From Orbaceae bacterium BiB (GTDB lineage: Bacteria; Pseudomonadota; Gammaproteobacteria; Enterobacterales; Orbaceae), in assembly GCA_036251205.1 (NCBI GenBank), contig CP133958.1:682001-746000 (forward strand): 64,000 nucleotides of DNA. Direction: 5' to 3'. The stretch's first letter is position 1; every line of letters begins with the position of its first letter. This document shows positions 15,156 through 24,877 of the stretch, in pieces. The notes beneath the pieces are model-generated. The model saw only the letters and a program-made list of their open reading frames with translations, was not told the DNA's origin and searched no databases. A program made the translations under genes and the position numbers.

Positions 15156-17624
15156 TTAAAAATTATAACGGTAGCCGATATTGACTTGACGAATATTGAA
15201 AGCATCACCCGTTGCATAATTTAAATCAGCATAAATATTATGGTGCCCAGCTATTTGGGCATTAACCCCCAGTCCCATATCAATCCAGTGACCTTTGAAG
15301 CTATAAAACTCTTTTATGCCCTGATTGAACTGATACGAAGTATCACCATCATACTCTTTGACATAACCGAATTTAGCATAAACATCTACCTGATTCTGTT
15401 TTTGATCATAAGTCGTGTAACCAAATAAAGTACTAACTCGACCTAAGAATGAGTTAAATTGACTCAGTTCTGTTTTTAGACCGTTGCTAGAATCAATTGA
15501 AGAGCTTCCTTGGTAGCCATAAGTAAATTGTCCCTGTGGCTCAATAAACCAACTTCCCGCATCAATAGTTGGTTTACCATTTAGCCAGAAACGTTTCCCC
15601 CCTTCAAGGCTAACCGCTAGTCCATTTGAGTGGCCACTGCCATTTACCGCATAACCGCCTGAAGTCGTCGTATTGAATTTATTATCCATATACATATACT
15701 TGGCCATAAAGTCTAAATAGAAACCGTTATACTCTTTATAAGTACCATAAATACCAGCATAATAAGAAGTGGTACTACCGTCCCCAACATTGAAGTCAGT
15801 CATCCCCTTGGACATACCAGCGACAACCCCAATATAGATATCCCATAATTCTGTCGAATCAATATTTTTATCAGCACCTAATTGGAAACCGCTATAACGC
15901 AATTTTTTATCTTTCAAATTATGGTTATCAAATGAATCAATATAACCGCTATAAACTCTTCCCCACGCATCTCCAGTTTGGTTATTCGTATTGCGAAGTT
16001 CACCCATACGTTGTAATAACGTTTGGTTCTCAATGTAATTCATTAAATAGTTGATACTAGCGATATTAGCCGAATTATCACCGGTATTAGAGTTTTCGCC
16101 TCCACCATTCTCTTTTTTCTTACTGGTTAAGTACCAATCAGAATCTCTTTCACCTAAAGTAGCATCACCCTGACCAAGCTCATAAATATAGCCACCGACA
16201 TCAGTCGTACCAGTAAATACCGCATCACCACCTTCGGTCTGCACTAACTGTACACGTTCACTACCATCTACGGTTGTGCTGCCTGTATGACTATCGTTAA
16301 TCGCGATAGTATGGTGACCTGAGGCCATATTGGACTCCGTGACTTTCAGTAAATCATGATAATTATTTATTCCATCAATAGTGGTACGCATATTAAATAT
16401 ACCATTGCCTAATAACTCATCAACAGTTAACGTAATATCATTACTACCATCTAAAAGATCGATTTGTTTACCAATAGAAACGGTTGCCCCATCTAAATCT
16501 AAATAAGAGAGTGACGATGACTTGGACATGTTCCATTGACTATTAGCTCCAGCAATTCGGAGATCAAGATTACTTACATCATCAACCGTTGTATTACCGT
16601 TAAAAATAGAGCCGTCATTCATTGTTAGCGTAATGGTTCCGGCATTATCGGCTTTCATATCGCCCGTGATCGTGTAAATATTTTGATTAATAGAACCATT
16701 AAGATCACCTGCTGAAGCAATCAGTGAATCAGCACCCGAACTGTATATAGCATAACTTTGTTGGCTAGTACCATCATAATCAGTATTAACAGTGATTTTG
16801 GTATCTCCGAATAAGAGGATCTTCCCCCCACTCAGACTGGTTTTAGGGCAACTGCCAAATATACACGAAAAAGAATAATTTGGTGTTATATCACCATTTG
16901 CAGCATATAAACCATGAGCACCTTTTCCTGTTGTTGTAATATTGGTACTATTTAAACTAATCGAACCGGTTTTATTAGCATAAACAGCATGAGCGCTCGT
17001 ACCGGATGTCGTTAATGAGCTACCATCACCAATAGAGATATATGCGCTATTCGCAGCAGGCATATTTACAGTTTCATAATCACGATTTCCCGCATAAACC
17101 GCATAACCTTCGGCATCGGTAATATTTGAACCATTTCCAGTTGTCGTGACTTTCAAATTATTGCCAATAATGATTGAATTATTACCACCACCAATAGATA
17201 AATTAGCTCTAACACCAACACCTTTCGCGATACTAATCTCTGCATCATTACCTACTTTTAATAACGAACTGCCAGTGATAGCAACATTGATACCATCAGC
17301 TGAACTACCAGTTGCGATTATTTTTAGATTATCGCCAATAGTTAAATTTGACGATGATCTCAGCATAAGCGCATCTGCCTTACTGCCTGAGGTCGTAATA
17401 CTCACCTCTTTTAGTGTGCCCGTCACATTATATAATCCATAGCCGGCAAGAGGCGCTATCCCCCCCGTCTCAGTGGTATTAATCGTGATGCTATCATAAT
17501 CATCAAAGCCACTACCATATATCGTGCTACTACCAGTATATTCTGCCGCCAAAACACTATTATTACAAAATAACAGTGGGCCTAATAACATAATTAACTG
17601 CTTCTTTTTTAAATTCTCTTTCAT
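15156..17624 (-). CDS. Classical (type Va) autotransporter
   Basis: 822 residues. The signal peptide is MKENLKKKQLIMLLGPLLFCNNSVLAAE. The passenger (about residues 28-500) is a beta-helix of short repeats with motifs such as AHAVYANKTG, AHGLYAANGD and GYAVYAGNRD. An asparagine-rich linker (GGGENSNTGDNSAN) leads to the linker helix (INYLMNYIENQTLLQRMGEL) and a C-terminal 12-strand barrel of about 260 residues ending NIGYRYNF, with the terminal aromatic needed for assembly. Good ribosome site (AAAAGGGAATAAA). No serine-protease motif is seen, so adhesion or surface coating is more likely. The passenger holds a rare Cys pair (FSCIFGSCPK). Confidence 0.9.
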   Translation of the reverse strand: MKENLKKKQLIMLLGPLLFCNNSVLAAEYTGSSTIYGSGFDDYDSITINTTETGGIAPLAGYGLYNVTGTLKEVSITTSGSKADALMLRSSSNLTIGDNLKIIATGSSADGINVAITGSSLLKVGNDAEISIAKGVGVRANLSIGGGNNSIIIGNNLKVTTTGNGSNITDAEGYAVYAGNRDYETVNMPAANSAYISIGDGSSLTTSGTSAHAVYANKTGSISLNSTNITTTGKGAHGLYAANGDITPNYSFSCIFGSCPKTSLSGGKILLFGDTKITVNTDYDGTSQQSYAIYSSGADSLIASAGDLNGSINQNIYTITGDMKADNAGTITLTMNDGSIFNGNTTVDDVSNLDLRIAGANSQWNMSKSSSLSYLDLDGATVSIGKQIDLLDGSNDITLTVDELLGNGIFNMRTTIDGINNYHDLLKVTESNMASGHHTIAINDSHTGSTTVDGSERVQLVQTEGGDAVFTGTTDVGGYIYELGQGDATLGERDSDWYLTSKKKENGGGENSNTGDNSANIASINYLMNYIENQTLLQRMGELRNTNNQTGDAWGRVYSGYIDSFDNHNLKDKKLRYSGFQLGADKNIDSTELWDIYIGVVAGMSKGMTDFNVGDGSTTSYYAGIYGTYKEYNGFYLDFMAKYMYMDNKFNTTTSGGYAVNGSGHSNGLAVSLEGGKRFWLNGKPTIDAGSWFIEPQGQFTYGYQGSSSIDSSNGLKTELSQFNSFLGRVSTLFGYTTYDQKQNQVDVYAKFGYVKEYDGDTSYQFNQGIKEFYSFKGHWIDMGLGVNAQIAGHHNIYADLNYATGDAFNIRQVNIGYRYNF

Positions 17625-17715
17625 TTTATTCCCTTTTGTAATTTCTTATTATTTTTACGCTTGTCCTATTTTATTTTCGAAATACCTCATTAATAAATTG
17701 TCAGCAATAGAAAAA

Positions 17716-18558
17716 TCAATCTAGTAGTCCAAAATCAACAATATTCCCTTTTTTATCAATAAGATAATAATTAGGTGGTAAATCGATAATAAAATCATCT
17801 TCAAATTGTTTAATGCCCTTCTTCTCATCAAGTAGATATTTCTCAGTTAGATTATTAATACCTGCAACTTCCTTATCAGATAAAGTCCATACAATATCAC
17901 CAGTATATGCATCAAGCATTTCTAATTGGTAATCGCCATTCACGTTATTTTTAATGATAACACTATCGATATCACTATAAAGCACAGCAGCATCTGATGA
18001 TAAAGGGGTGTCATTGAGTTGATTAAAATTAGCAATAATTTTTTGGCTCGATGTATCATAGGCAACCAATTGCCCCTCTTGTCGTTTAATCGAAACAACA
18101 TTTTGATCATTACGATCGTTATTGTCAGTTAAAAAGTCAGCACGAAATAAATAGCTACTATTATCAGTAGGATCCCGATACACTACAAATGCCGTTCTAG
18201 CATAAGTTTGGGCATTAAATGGCATTGTGTTTAAGGATTCTGTCGCATAATCATCATTACTTTGCGTAATATCGATGATCTCATTTTCAACTGGTTGATG
18301 TCGATTGTTTTGATTAAATAGGCTAATACCCGCATAGATAATCAAAAATATCAATGTACCAATAATAATAAACCCAACTAGTCGATTATTTTTCTGGTGT
18401 GATGGTGCTGCGTTAATAAATGAACCGTTATTATCATTAATATTATAATAATAGCTATTACCACATTGTTTACATTTGAAAAAATATTCTGCAATAGGTG
18501 CACGTGAGGTACTATTACAACGAGGACATTTTATTATATTTATTATTTTAGTGACCAT
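17716..18558 (-). CDS. Zinc-ribbon membrane protein of unknown function
   Basis: 280 residues. The N-terminus is a zinc ribbon with two Cys pairs (IKCPRCNS and FKCKQCGNSYYY), followed by a single membrane helix (LVGFIIIGTLIFLIIYAGIS) and about 200 extracytoplasmic residues. That part has propeller-like strands (FRADFL, ISSQ-type loops, YTGDIVWTLSD) recalling PQQ-like repeat proteins. The ribbon is expected in the cytoplasm and the C-terminal domain in the periplasm. It follows the autotransporter gene upstream by 91 bases on the same strand, but a link is unproved. Confidence 0.7.
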   Translation of the reverse strand: MVTKIINIIKCPRCNSTSRAPIAEYFFKCKQCGNSYYYNINDNNGSFINAAPSHQKNNRLVGFIIIGTLIFLIIYAGISLFNQNNRHQPVENEIIDITQSNDDYATESLNTMPFNAQTYARTAFVVYRDPTDNSSYLFRADFLTDNNDRNDQNVVSIKRQEGQLVAYDTSSQKIIANFNQLNDTPLSSDAAVLYSDIDSVIIKNNVNGDYQLEMLDAYTGDIVWTLSDKEVAGINNLTEKYLLDEKKGIKQFEDDFIIDLPPNYYLIDKKGNIVDFGLLD

Positions 18559-18671
18559 TATTTAACTACCCTATAAAACTACGATATATCACTCTGATAT
18601 TATCGAATATTATAATGGTTAGAAAAAGAAATGATATAAACTTTATACAAATAACGAACTAAAATTGCTTA

Positions 18672-18911
18672 CTACCATCTCTTCCATGCAGGCAATTTCT
18701 TTAAAATAATTCGAGCGGTCTCTTTCGCTACCTGATAATCCATAGAGTGCTCTTCTACATAGCGCAATGTTAACTCTTCCAATTTTTCATCGAAGCTTTT
18801 CATTGAACCATCTGATTTGGCACAAAGTTTACAATAATTTTTAGAAATATCATACCTAGGATAATCGGCTATCTGCGTCATAGGCATACCACAAGCAATA
18901 CACATTTTCAT
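18672..18911 (-). CDS. Small putative zinc-ribbon protein
   Basis: 79 residues beginning MKMCIACGMPMTQIADYPRY, then NYCKLCAKSDGSMKSF: two Cys pairs in the arrangement of the 'putative zinc ribbon' family whose members begin C-x2-CGMPM. The remainder is helical (FDEKLEELTLRYVEEH..ARIILKKLPAW). Cytosolic; no function is known for the family. It looks complete and is probably a stand-alone gene. Confidence 0.8.
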   Translation of the reverse strand: MKMCIACGMPMTQIADYPRYDISKNYCKLCAKSDGSMKSFDEKLEELTLRYVEEHSMDYQVAKETARIILKKLPAWKRW

Positions 18912-19080
18912 AATTTACTGTATCAAAAAGAGTTACATGGTTTAATGCTACTCCTGACTATCACAATTTTCAATATTGTTAACATCATTCTCTAGCTTAA
19001 GAGAGTCGATTTACATGACTTCATAACGATTTTTTGGTATAGTTTAGCAAAATTATTAATACTTAAGGTCAAAAAAATCT

Positions 19081-19416
19081 ATGGAATCAATGCCTAACTG
19101 CCCTATTTGTCAGTCCGAACATACTTATCAAGATGGTGCCCTATATATCTGTCCAGAATGCGCTCATGAATGGGACCCAACTGCCCTAACCACACATGAC
19201 GATACCTTAATTGTCAAAGATAGTAACGGAAATTTACTTGCTGATGGTGACGATATTATTTTAATTAAAGATTTAAAATTGAAAGGTTCTTCGAGTGTAT
19301 TGAAAAAAGGTGAAAAAGCAAAAGGAATTCGTTTGGTTGAAGGCGATCATGAAATCGATTGTAAAATGGATGGAATGAAAGTAATGCTTAAAGCCTGCTT
19401 TGTTAAAAAAGCTTAA
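19081..19416 (+). CDS. yjdM: YjdM/PhnA-family zinc-ribbon protein
   Basis: 111 residues, close to enteric YjdM (formerly PhnA). The N-terminal zinc ribbon has [25 protein letters not shown]. The C-terminal SH3-like PhnA domain contains [40 protein letters not shown] and the end [19 protein letters not shown]. Once linked to alkylphosphonate use, the E. coli protein is not part of that pathway and its role remains unclear. Length is normal. Confidence 0.93.
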   Translation: MESMPNCPICQSEHTYQDGALYICPECAHEWDPTALTTHDDTLIVKDSNGNLLADGDDIILIKDLKLKGSSSVLKKGEKAKGIRLVEGDHEIDCKMDGMKVMLKACFVKKA

Positions 19417-19467
19417 TTAACAAACACCAAATTATACAGATAAAGTTTAATGCTGACTTACTCAGCA

Positions 19468-19737
19468 TTAAAGTAAGTCTAATTGTCCATTACTGCTATG
19501 CTGCATTGATAATTCAAGTTGTTTTTGTTGCTGATATAAGTAATAACGTTTCCTTAACGCCCTTTGTCGACAAAGTCGAAGTACTTCTTGTTTTTGGTTA
19601 TCAGAAAACTTTAACCAATTAAAACGTTCATCCCGCGAACGAAAGCATGTTAAACAGTAACCTTGTTTATCCGTCTCACATACTCTTTTACACGGACTCG
19701 TAATAGCAAAAATTTCTATTTGACTTGGCATCATCAT
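19468..19737 (-). CDS. DUF1289 family protein
   Basis: 89 residues with the DUF1289 signature: SPCKRVCETDKQGYCLTCFRSRDE, four Cys with spacing suggesting metal or Fe-S binding, then FNWLKFSDNQKQEVLRLCRQR. Members are small cytosolic proteins of unknown function (YdhL type in enterics). The C-terminal extension is glutamine-rich. Confidence 0.88.
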   Translation of the reverse strand: MMMPSQIEIFAITSPCKRVCETDKQGYCLTCFRSRDERFNWLKFSDNQKQEVLRLCRQRALRKRYYLYQQQKQLELSMQHSSNGQLDLL

Positions 19738-19959
19738 AACAACACGAAAAGAGATTATGGGTGATAGTATAAGGGTAAATAATCCATTTTATGATATTTT
19801 TTTAATCAAATTGCAGTTTTTTTACTCTTTTAATTGACTAAGATTTACCATAACAGTGAGTGCATCTCAGCAAAATATTTTTATAAACGATCTATTCCCA
19901 ACTGATATAATTCATCACATAATAGACATCATGATTTTATTCATTAAAGATTTGTTACC

Positions 19960-20475
19960 ATGAGTAATTTAACAACCGATATTACCTTTAAACACGCTAC
20001 AATATGTGATTTAGCTTTTATTGTTGATGTTTATAACCAGACGATTCCAAGTAGAATGGTTACCGCAGATACAGAACCTGTCACTATCGAAAGTCGAAAA
20101 TCTTGGTTTGACGCTCATAATGCTCAAGCTCGACCATTATGGCTCATTAGTTACCAAGATAAACCATGTGGATGGGTTAGTTTATCTACTTTTTATGGTA
20201 GACCTGCTTATGCCAAGACAGTAGAAATAAGTTTGTATATTCATACTCATTTTAGGGGAAAAAAAATCGGTCAATCTGCGGTTCAATATGTTGAACGCTT
20301 TGCATTAGAACATAATATTGAAAATATCTTATGTTATATATTTGCTCATAATCTACCAAGTTTAAGCTTATTTAATAAAATGGGTTATCAACAATGGGGA
20401 TATTTACCAAACGTTGCTATACTAGACAATAACCATCGAGATCTGGTTATTTTAGGTAAGTCGATAGTCGGATAG
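19960..20475 (+). CDS. GNAT N-acetyltransferase (MnaT/Pat-like)
   Basis: 171 residues of the GNAT fold. It opens with the phosphinothricin/methionine-derivative acetyltransferase pattern (ATICDLAFIVDVYNQTIPSRMVTAD). The acetyl-CoA loop is RGKKIGQSAVQYVERFA, and NLPSLSLFNKMGYQQWGYLP is the usual C-terminal beta-bulge motif. Enteric homologues acetylate toxic methionine derivatives or phosphinothricin-like amino acids; the substrate here is inferred only at family level. It is convergent with erpA across a bidirectional terminator. Confidence 0.88.
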   Translation: MSNLTTDITFKHATICDLAFIVDVYNQTIPSRMVTADTEPVTIESRKSWFDAHNAQARPLWLISYQDKPCGWVSLSTFYGRPAYAKTVEISLYIHTHFRGKKIGQSAVQYVERFALEHNIENILCYIFAHNLPSLSLFNKMGYQQWGYLPNVAILDNNHRDLVILGKSIVG

Positions 20476-20477
20476 TG

Positions 20478-20503
20478 AACTCCTGTAACTCGTTACAGGA
20501 GTT
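20478..20503. terminator. Bidirectional terminator between GNAT gene and erpA
   Basis: A perfect 11-bp stem, AACTCCTGTAA (20478-20488) with TTACAGGAGTT (20493-20503), around CTCG, centred between two convergent genes. T tracts are weak on both sides. Confidence 0.65.
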
Positions 20504-20515
20504 GTGATAGGTTAA

Positions 20516-20854
20516 TTAAACGCTAAATGATGAACCACAGCCACAAGTTGTTGTGGCATTTGGATTGTCAACCACAAAACGTGATCCTTGTAATCCCTCG
20601 GTATAATCGATTGTGCCACCAACTAAATACTGTAAACTCATTGGATCAACGATTAACGCGACACCGTTTTTTTCAATGACAAGATCATCTTCATTACTTT
20701 TCTCATCAAACGTAAAACCATACTGAAACCCACTACATCCACCGCCTGTAATATAGACGCGTAGTTTAAGATTTGGATTTTGTTCTTCTTCAACCAATGA
20801 TTTTACTTTTTTTGCAGCTGCATCAGTAAACACTAATGGTAATGCATCACTCAT
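20516..20854 (-). CDS. erpA: Iron-sulfur cluster insertion protein ErpA
   Basis: 112-residue A-type Fe-S carrier that delivers clusters to targets such as isoprenoid-synthesis enzymes. Signature residues are present: Cys in [11 protein letters not shown] and the C-terminal [11 protein letters not shown] pair; [17 protein letters not shown]-type core seen as [20 protein letters not shown]. ErpA rather than IscA is indicated by the [20 protein letters not shown] start and placement beside hemL, as in enterics. A good AGGAGAG ribosome site precedes it. Confidence 0.95.
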   Translation of the reverse strand: MSDALPLVFTDAAAKKVKSLVEEEQNPNLKLRVYITGGGCSGFQYGFTFDEKSNEDDLVIEKNGVALIVDPMSLQYLVGGTIDYTEGLQGSRFVVDNPNATTTCGCGSSFSV

Positions 20855-21129
20855 ATTTCTCTCCTGCTACTCTTCATTTTATTCAGCTAAAACAAAGTAA
20901 TATTAACGATATCCTCGCCACTCATCATAAATATTAAGTAACTTAATGCTACGCAAACAATAGAATGAATAAACGCAATTGCGGTATTATATAACATTAT
21001 AGATAAGGACTAAATATACAATTACAAATAATACTAATTAGTAAAATTAGTTAATTCCTTATCAAGGAACTTGAATTCTCATTAATTTTATGAATAAATA
21101 CACACTTTATGTTGCTATGAGAATCGGTA

Positions 21130-22413
21130 ATGAACAAATCTCAGTCTCTTTATAAACAAGCTAATCTTGTGATGCCAGGTGGTGTAAACTCGCCAGTTAG
21201 GGCATTCAATGGCGTAGGTGGTACACCGCTATTTATTGAAAAAGCCGATGGTGCATATATTTATGATGCCGATGGTAAAGCATATATTGATTATGTCGGT
21301 TCATGGGGCCCTATGATCTTAGGTCATAACAATCCTGATATTGCTGATGCTGTATGTAAAGCTATCCGTAATGGATTAAGTTATGGAGCACCAACAGAAA
21401 TTGAAGTGAAATTGGCTAATTTAGTAACAAGCATCATGCCTTCTATTGAAATGTTACGCATGGTGAACTCTGGCACTGAAGCTACCATGAGTGCAATTCG
21501 TCTTGCTCGAGGGTTTACCGGCCGCGATAAAATTATTAAATTTGAAGGCTGCTATCATGGTCATGCCGATTACTTATTAGTGAAAGCGGGTTCTGGGGCA
21601 TTAACTTTTGGCCATCCAACTTCACCTGGCGTACCAGAAGATTTTGTCAAACATACTTTAGTGTGTGACTACAACAATCTAGAGTCAGTGCAACGCTGTT
21701 TTGAACAATATCCTAATGATATTGCCGCTATTATCGTTGAGCCTGTCGCTGGCAATATGAACTGTGTTCCTGCTAAGCCTGAATTTTTACACGGTTTACG
21801 AAGTCTGTGTGATCAGTATGGTGCATTATTAATTATAGATGAAGTTATGACTGGCTTTAGAGTTGCTTTAGGTGGCGCTCAAGAGTATTACGATATTACA
21901 CCTGATTTAACTTGCTTAGGAAAAGTTATCGGTGGAGGAATGCCCGTAGGTGCATTCGGTGGACGAGCTGATATTATGCAACAACTTGCACCAGTCGGCC
22001 CTATTTACCAAGCAGGAACATTATCAGGTAATCCAATTGCGATGACAGCTGGTTATACTGCCCTAAATTTACTCACTCAAGTCGGTGTTTATTCACAATT
22101 AGATAGTTTAACAACTCAACTTGCTGATGGACTAACCTACGTAGCTAAAAAGAATAATGTCCCCCTAATTATCAATCATGTCGGTGCAATGTTTGGCTTA
22201 TTCTTTACAACTGCGGAAGAAGTCACCACTTATTCTGATGTCATGCAAAGTAATGTTGAATTATTCAAAAAATTCTATCATCATATGCTGCAAGAAGGGA
22301 TTTACTTTGCTCCATCGGCTTTTGAGGCAGGGTTTATGTCCTTAGCTCATAGTAATGAAGATATTAATCGTACTATTGATGCTACAGACCGTTTTTTTAA
22401 CACATTTAGATAA
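21130..22413 (+). CDS. hemL: Glutamate-1-semialdehyde 2,1-aminomutase
   Basis: 427-residue PLP enzyme that makes 5-aminolevulinate for tetrapyrrole synthesis in the C5 pathway. The PLP lysine is Lys265 in [17 protein letters not shown]. Other conserved parts are [12 protein letters not shown] at the start, [25 protein letters not shown] and [10 protein letters not shown]. The length is that of E. coli HemL. It is next to bcp on the same strand with a 27-base gap and divergent from erpA. Heme made here contrasts with the heme-scavenging cluster at 52.5-60 kb. Confidence 0.97.
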   Translation: MNKSQSLYKQANLVMPGGVNSPVRAFNGVGGTPLFIEKADGAYIYDADGKAYIDYVGSWGPMILGHNNPDIADAVCKAIRNGLSYGAPTEIEVKLANLVTSIMPSIEMLRMVNSGTEATMSAIRLARGFTGRDKIIKFEGCYHGHADYLLVKAGSGALTFGHPTSPGVPEDFVKHTLVCDYNNLESVQRCFEQYPNDIAAIIVEPVAGNMNCVPAKPEFLHGLRSLCDQYGALLIIDEVMTGFRVALGGAQEYYDITPDLTCLGKVIGGGMPVGAFGGRADIMQQLAPVGPIYQAGTLSGNPIAMTAGYTALNLLTQVGVYSQLDSLTTQLADGLTYVAKKNNVPLIINHVGAMFGLFFTTAEEVTTYSDVMQSNVELFKKFYHHMLQEGIYFAPSAFEAGFMSLAHSNEDINRTIDATDRFFNTFR

Positions 22414-22440
22414 CATAATTATTGTATAGGTAAGAATAAT

Positions 22441-22920
22441 ATGATTAACCCACTTAATGCAGGTGATGAAGCGCCACCATTTTCACTTCCTGATCAAGAT
22501 GGAGAAGAGATTAGCTCTAAAGATTATAAAGGTCAGCGCATTTTGATCTACTTTTATCCAAAAGCAATGACACCGGGTTGCACTGTACAAGCTTGTAACT
22601 TACGTGATAATTTTGATGAATTAAAAAAATATGATGTCGCTATTATAGGGATTAGTACCGATAAACCAGAAAAACTATCTCGTTTTGCTGAAAAGGAACT
22701 ATTAAATTTCACCTTATTATCTGATGAAGATCATCAAATTGCGCAAAAATTTGGTGTTTGGGGAGAGAAGGAGTTCATGGGTAAAACTTATGATGGTATC
22801 CACCGAATTAGTTTTTTAATCGGTAAAGATGGTAAAGTTGAACGCGTTTTTGATGATTTTAAAACCAGTAACCATCATGAAATTGTCCTAAATTACTTAA
22901 AGAGCCACACTAATAAGTAA
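22441..22920 (+). CDS. bcp: Thioredoxin-dependent peroxiredoxin Bcp
   Basis: 159-residue atypical two-Cys peroxiredoxin of the PrxQ type that reduces hydroperoxides. The peroxidatic Cys47 lies in MTPGCTVQACNLRD and the resolving Cys52 five residues on, as in E. coli Bcp. The ISTDKPEKLSRFAEKELLNFTLLSDE stretch is typical. It probably shares a transcript with hemL and is followed by a strong terminator. Confidence 0.96.
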   Translation: MINPLNAGDEAPPFSLPDQDGEEISSKDYKGQRILIYFYPKAMTPGCTVQACNLRDNFDELKKYDVAIIGISTDKPEKLSRFAEKELLNFTLLSDEDHQIAQKFGVWGEKEFMGKTYDGIHRISFLIGKDGKVERVFDDFKTSNHHEIVLNYLKSHTNK

Positions 22921-22938
22921 GCATTATCATCGTCATAA

Positions 22939-22968
22939 AAAAAGCGCAAATTTTGCGCTTTTTATTTA
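22939..22968. terminator. Terminator between bcp and perM
   Basis: AAAAAGCGCAAA (22939-22950) pairs with TTTGCGCTTTTT (22952-22963), with U-tract possibilities in both directions; it can serve both convergent genes. Confidence 0.85.
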
Positions 22969-23004
22969 TATTCAGTACGATACAGCACTTAATCTTATCA
23001 AGAA

Positions 23005-24081
23005 TCAGCCATTTTCAACTTGTTGCTTAGTGTTTTCATTCTTAGGCCAGGCGTTAATAATTGCTTTCACTAATGTCGCTAGTGGAATCGCAAAGAAGAT
23101 CCCCCAAAAACCCCATAAACCACCAAAAACTAATGTTGCTACAATAATAACTAATGGATGAAGATTTAATTTTTCTGAATAAAGTAGTGGCACAATCACA
23201 TTACCATCAAGCATTTGAATCACAATATAGGCAAATATTAAAATACCAAAATCAGTACTAATTCCCCATTGGAAAAGCGCCACAATAATCACTGGAATTG
23301 TTGAGATAATGATACCGACATAAGGAATCAATACACAAATACCCACAATAAAAGCTAATAACAGTGAATAATCAAGTCCCAGAAACCAAAACACAATATA
23401 GCTAACGGTAAATAAAATAATAATATGTAATACGCTACCAACAATATAATTAGCAATCTGCTGATCCATTTCAGCCGCAACTTTATTCAATACTCGACGA
23501 TTACGTGGTAATAATTTAGAACAGTATCCCCAAATAGCATCTTTATCTTTTAATAAAAAAAACATCATAATCGGGATCATGACAGCATTAAAAATAACAG
23601 AAACTAAACTAAATATCGATACTATAGAGAACTGTAATAATGAGTTACCGGTTTGTGCCACTTTATCTTTAACACTCTGAATAACCGCATCAAATAAACC
23701 GACATCAATTAGCTCAGGATAATGCTCAGGTAAAGTCGTTAAAAAATTATTAAAAAAGGTTAACATATTTGGAATATTACGAACTAAGCTGACACCTTGC
23801 TGCCAGATTAACGGTACCAAAATAACCATCCCGAGTAAAACTAATGAAATAAACAGTAACAGTACAATAGATACCGATAAGGTCCTTGGTAAACCTTTTT
23901 TATGCAGAAAATCGACTGGAGTATTTAATAAATAAGACAACACGATAGCGATAATAATAGGAAGTAATATTTTATTAAAAAAGTAGATCGACAAAAAGAG
24001 GACAACAATCGTAATAACTAATGATGCTGCATTCGGATCACTAAATCGTCTACGATACCAATCCATTAATAATTTAAACAT
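23005..24081 (-). CDS. perM: PerM / AI-2E transporter family permease
   Basis: About 358-residue inner-membrane protein of the AI-2E transporter superfamily with seven to eight helices. I chose ATG 24081 (MFKLLMDWYRRRFSDP) because it matches the enteric PerM start (WYRRRFSD) and GTGGGAAA precedes it; the frame could extend to a TTG at 24105. The GLDYSLLLAFIVGICVLIPYVG and PLVIIVATLVFGGLWGFWGIFFAIPLATLVKA blocks are typical. E. coli also has perM beside bcp. Substrate uncertain. Confidence 0.92.
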   Translation of the reverse strand: MFKLLMDWYRRRFSDPNAASLVITIVVLFLSIYFFNKILLPIIIAIVLSYLLNTPVDFLHKKGLPRTLSVSIVLLLFISLVLLGMVILVPLIWQQGVSLVRNIPNMLTFFNNFLTTLPEHYPELIDVGLFDAVIQSVKDKVAQTGNSLLQFSIVSIFSLVSVIFNAVMIPIMMFFLLKDKDAIWGYCSKLLPRNRRVLNKVAAEMDQQIANYIVGSVLHIIILFTVSYIVFWFLGLDYSLLLAFIVGICVLIPYVGIIISTIPVIIVALFQWGISTDFGILIFAYIVIQMLDGNVIVPLLYSEKLNLHPLVIIVATLVFGGLWGFWGIFFAIPLATLVKAIINAWPKNENTKQQVENG

Positions 24082-24193
24082 CGAATTTCCCACACCGATA
24101 AGCAATAAAATTATTGCATAAACATGAATTCATTTTAATAAATTAAGACTATATTAAATGAATAATAAATTTTAGTCTCTCTTTTTAATCGTA

Positions 24194-24877
24194 CTATTTC
24201 CCATGAAGTTTAGTCGATAATAGTTGATAACTAATTAATATCAACAAAACAGCAAATAATAAACAACAAATCAAAATAGATAAGCGCCCCAACCCATGTA
24301 CAGAGATCGCGCCAATCACAGCTCCAACACAAAAAAAGAAGATCACAACTAAATAGCGTAAGCTCTGCACCAAGGCATTACTATTTCTAGTTGTTATTGC
24401 CGCAAACAGTAAGGTCATTGCGGAACGTAGATTACCAGTACACATTGTACTGGCATAAGGCGATCCGCAGATGTTACGAAAGCTTCCCATTTGAATTGAG
24501 CACATAAATGAAATAGAGGAAGTAATAATCACGGAGGGCATTGAACTGGGTAAAAATGCGATAATAAATAGCATCACAATTTGAATAATTAATACTAAAA
24601 TAAAAAAATAGGCAGAAACATGTTTCAATAAATATTCAGTCATTAAAATTCCTAATGAAAAGGCAATAATAGGAATTAGATAATTTAAGAAATGAATATA
24701 ATCTCCATTCATCAATGAAATACCTAACAATACCATGTTACCGGTTTGAGCATTTGCAAAGACCCCGTCATAACACAAGAAAGAGTACGAGTCCAAAAAA
24801 CCACCTACAATCGCAAGTAATATCCCGATCTCTAATTTTTCATGTAATGGAGAATTTTTATCAGTTAACTGAATCAT
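24194..24877 (-). CDS. YoaK family (DUF1275) membrane protein
   Basis: 227 residues with six hydrophobic segments. The family start is clear: LLAIVGGFLDSYSFLCYDGVFANAQTGNMVLLG, and the inner signature SFRNICGSPYASTMCTGNLRSA is typical of DUF1275. Members are inner-membrane proteins of unknown transport role. It is a single gene on the minus strand. Confidence 0.88.
   Translation of the reverse strand: MIQLTDKNSPLHEKLEIGILLAIVGGFLDSYSFLCYDGVFANAQTGNMVLLGISLMNGDYIHFLNYLIPIIAFSLGILMTEYLLKHVSAYFFILVLIIQIVMLFIIAFLPSSMPSVIITSSISFMCSIQMGSFRNICGSPYASTMCTGNLRSAMTLLFAAITTRNSNALVQSLRYLVVIFFFCVGAVIGAISVHGLGRLSILICCLLFAVLLILISYQLLSTKLHGK

Noticed and set aside
17146-17442. 98-codon + strand frame inside the autotransporter
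   Set aside because: Antisense shadow of the repetitive passenger; no start signal and unnatural composition.
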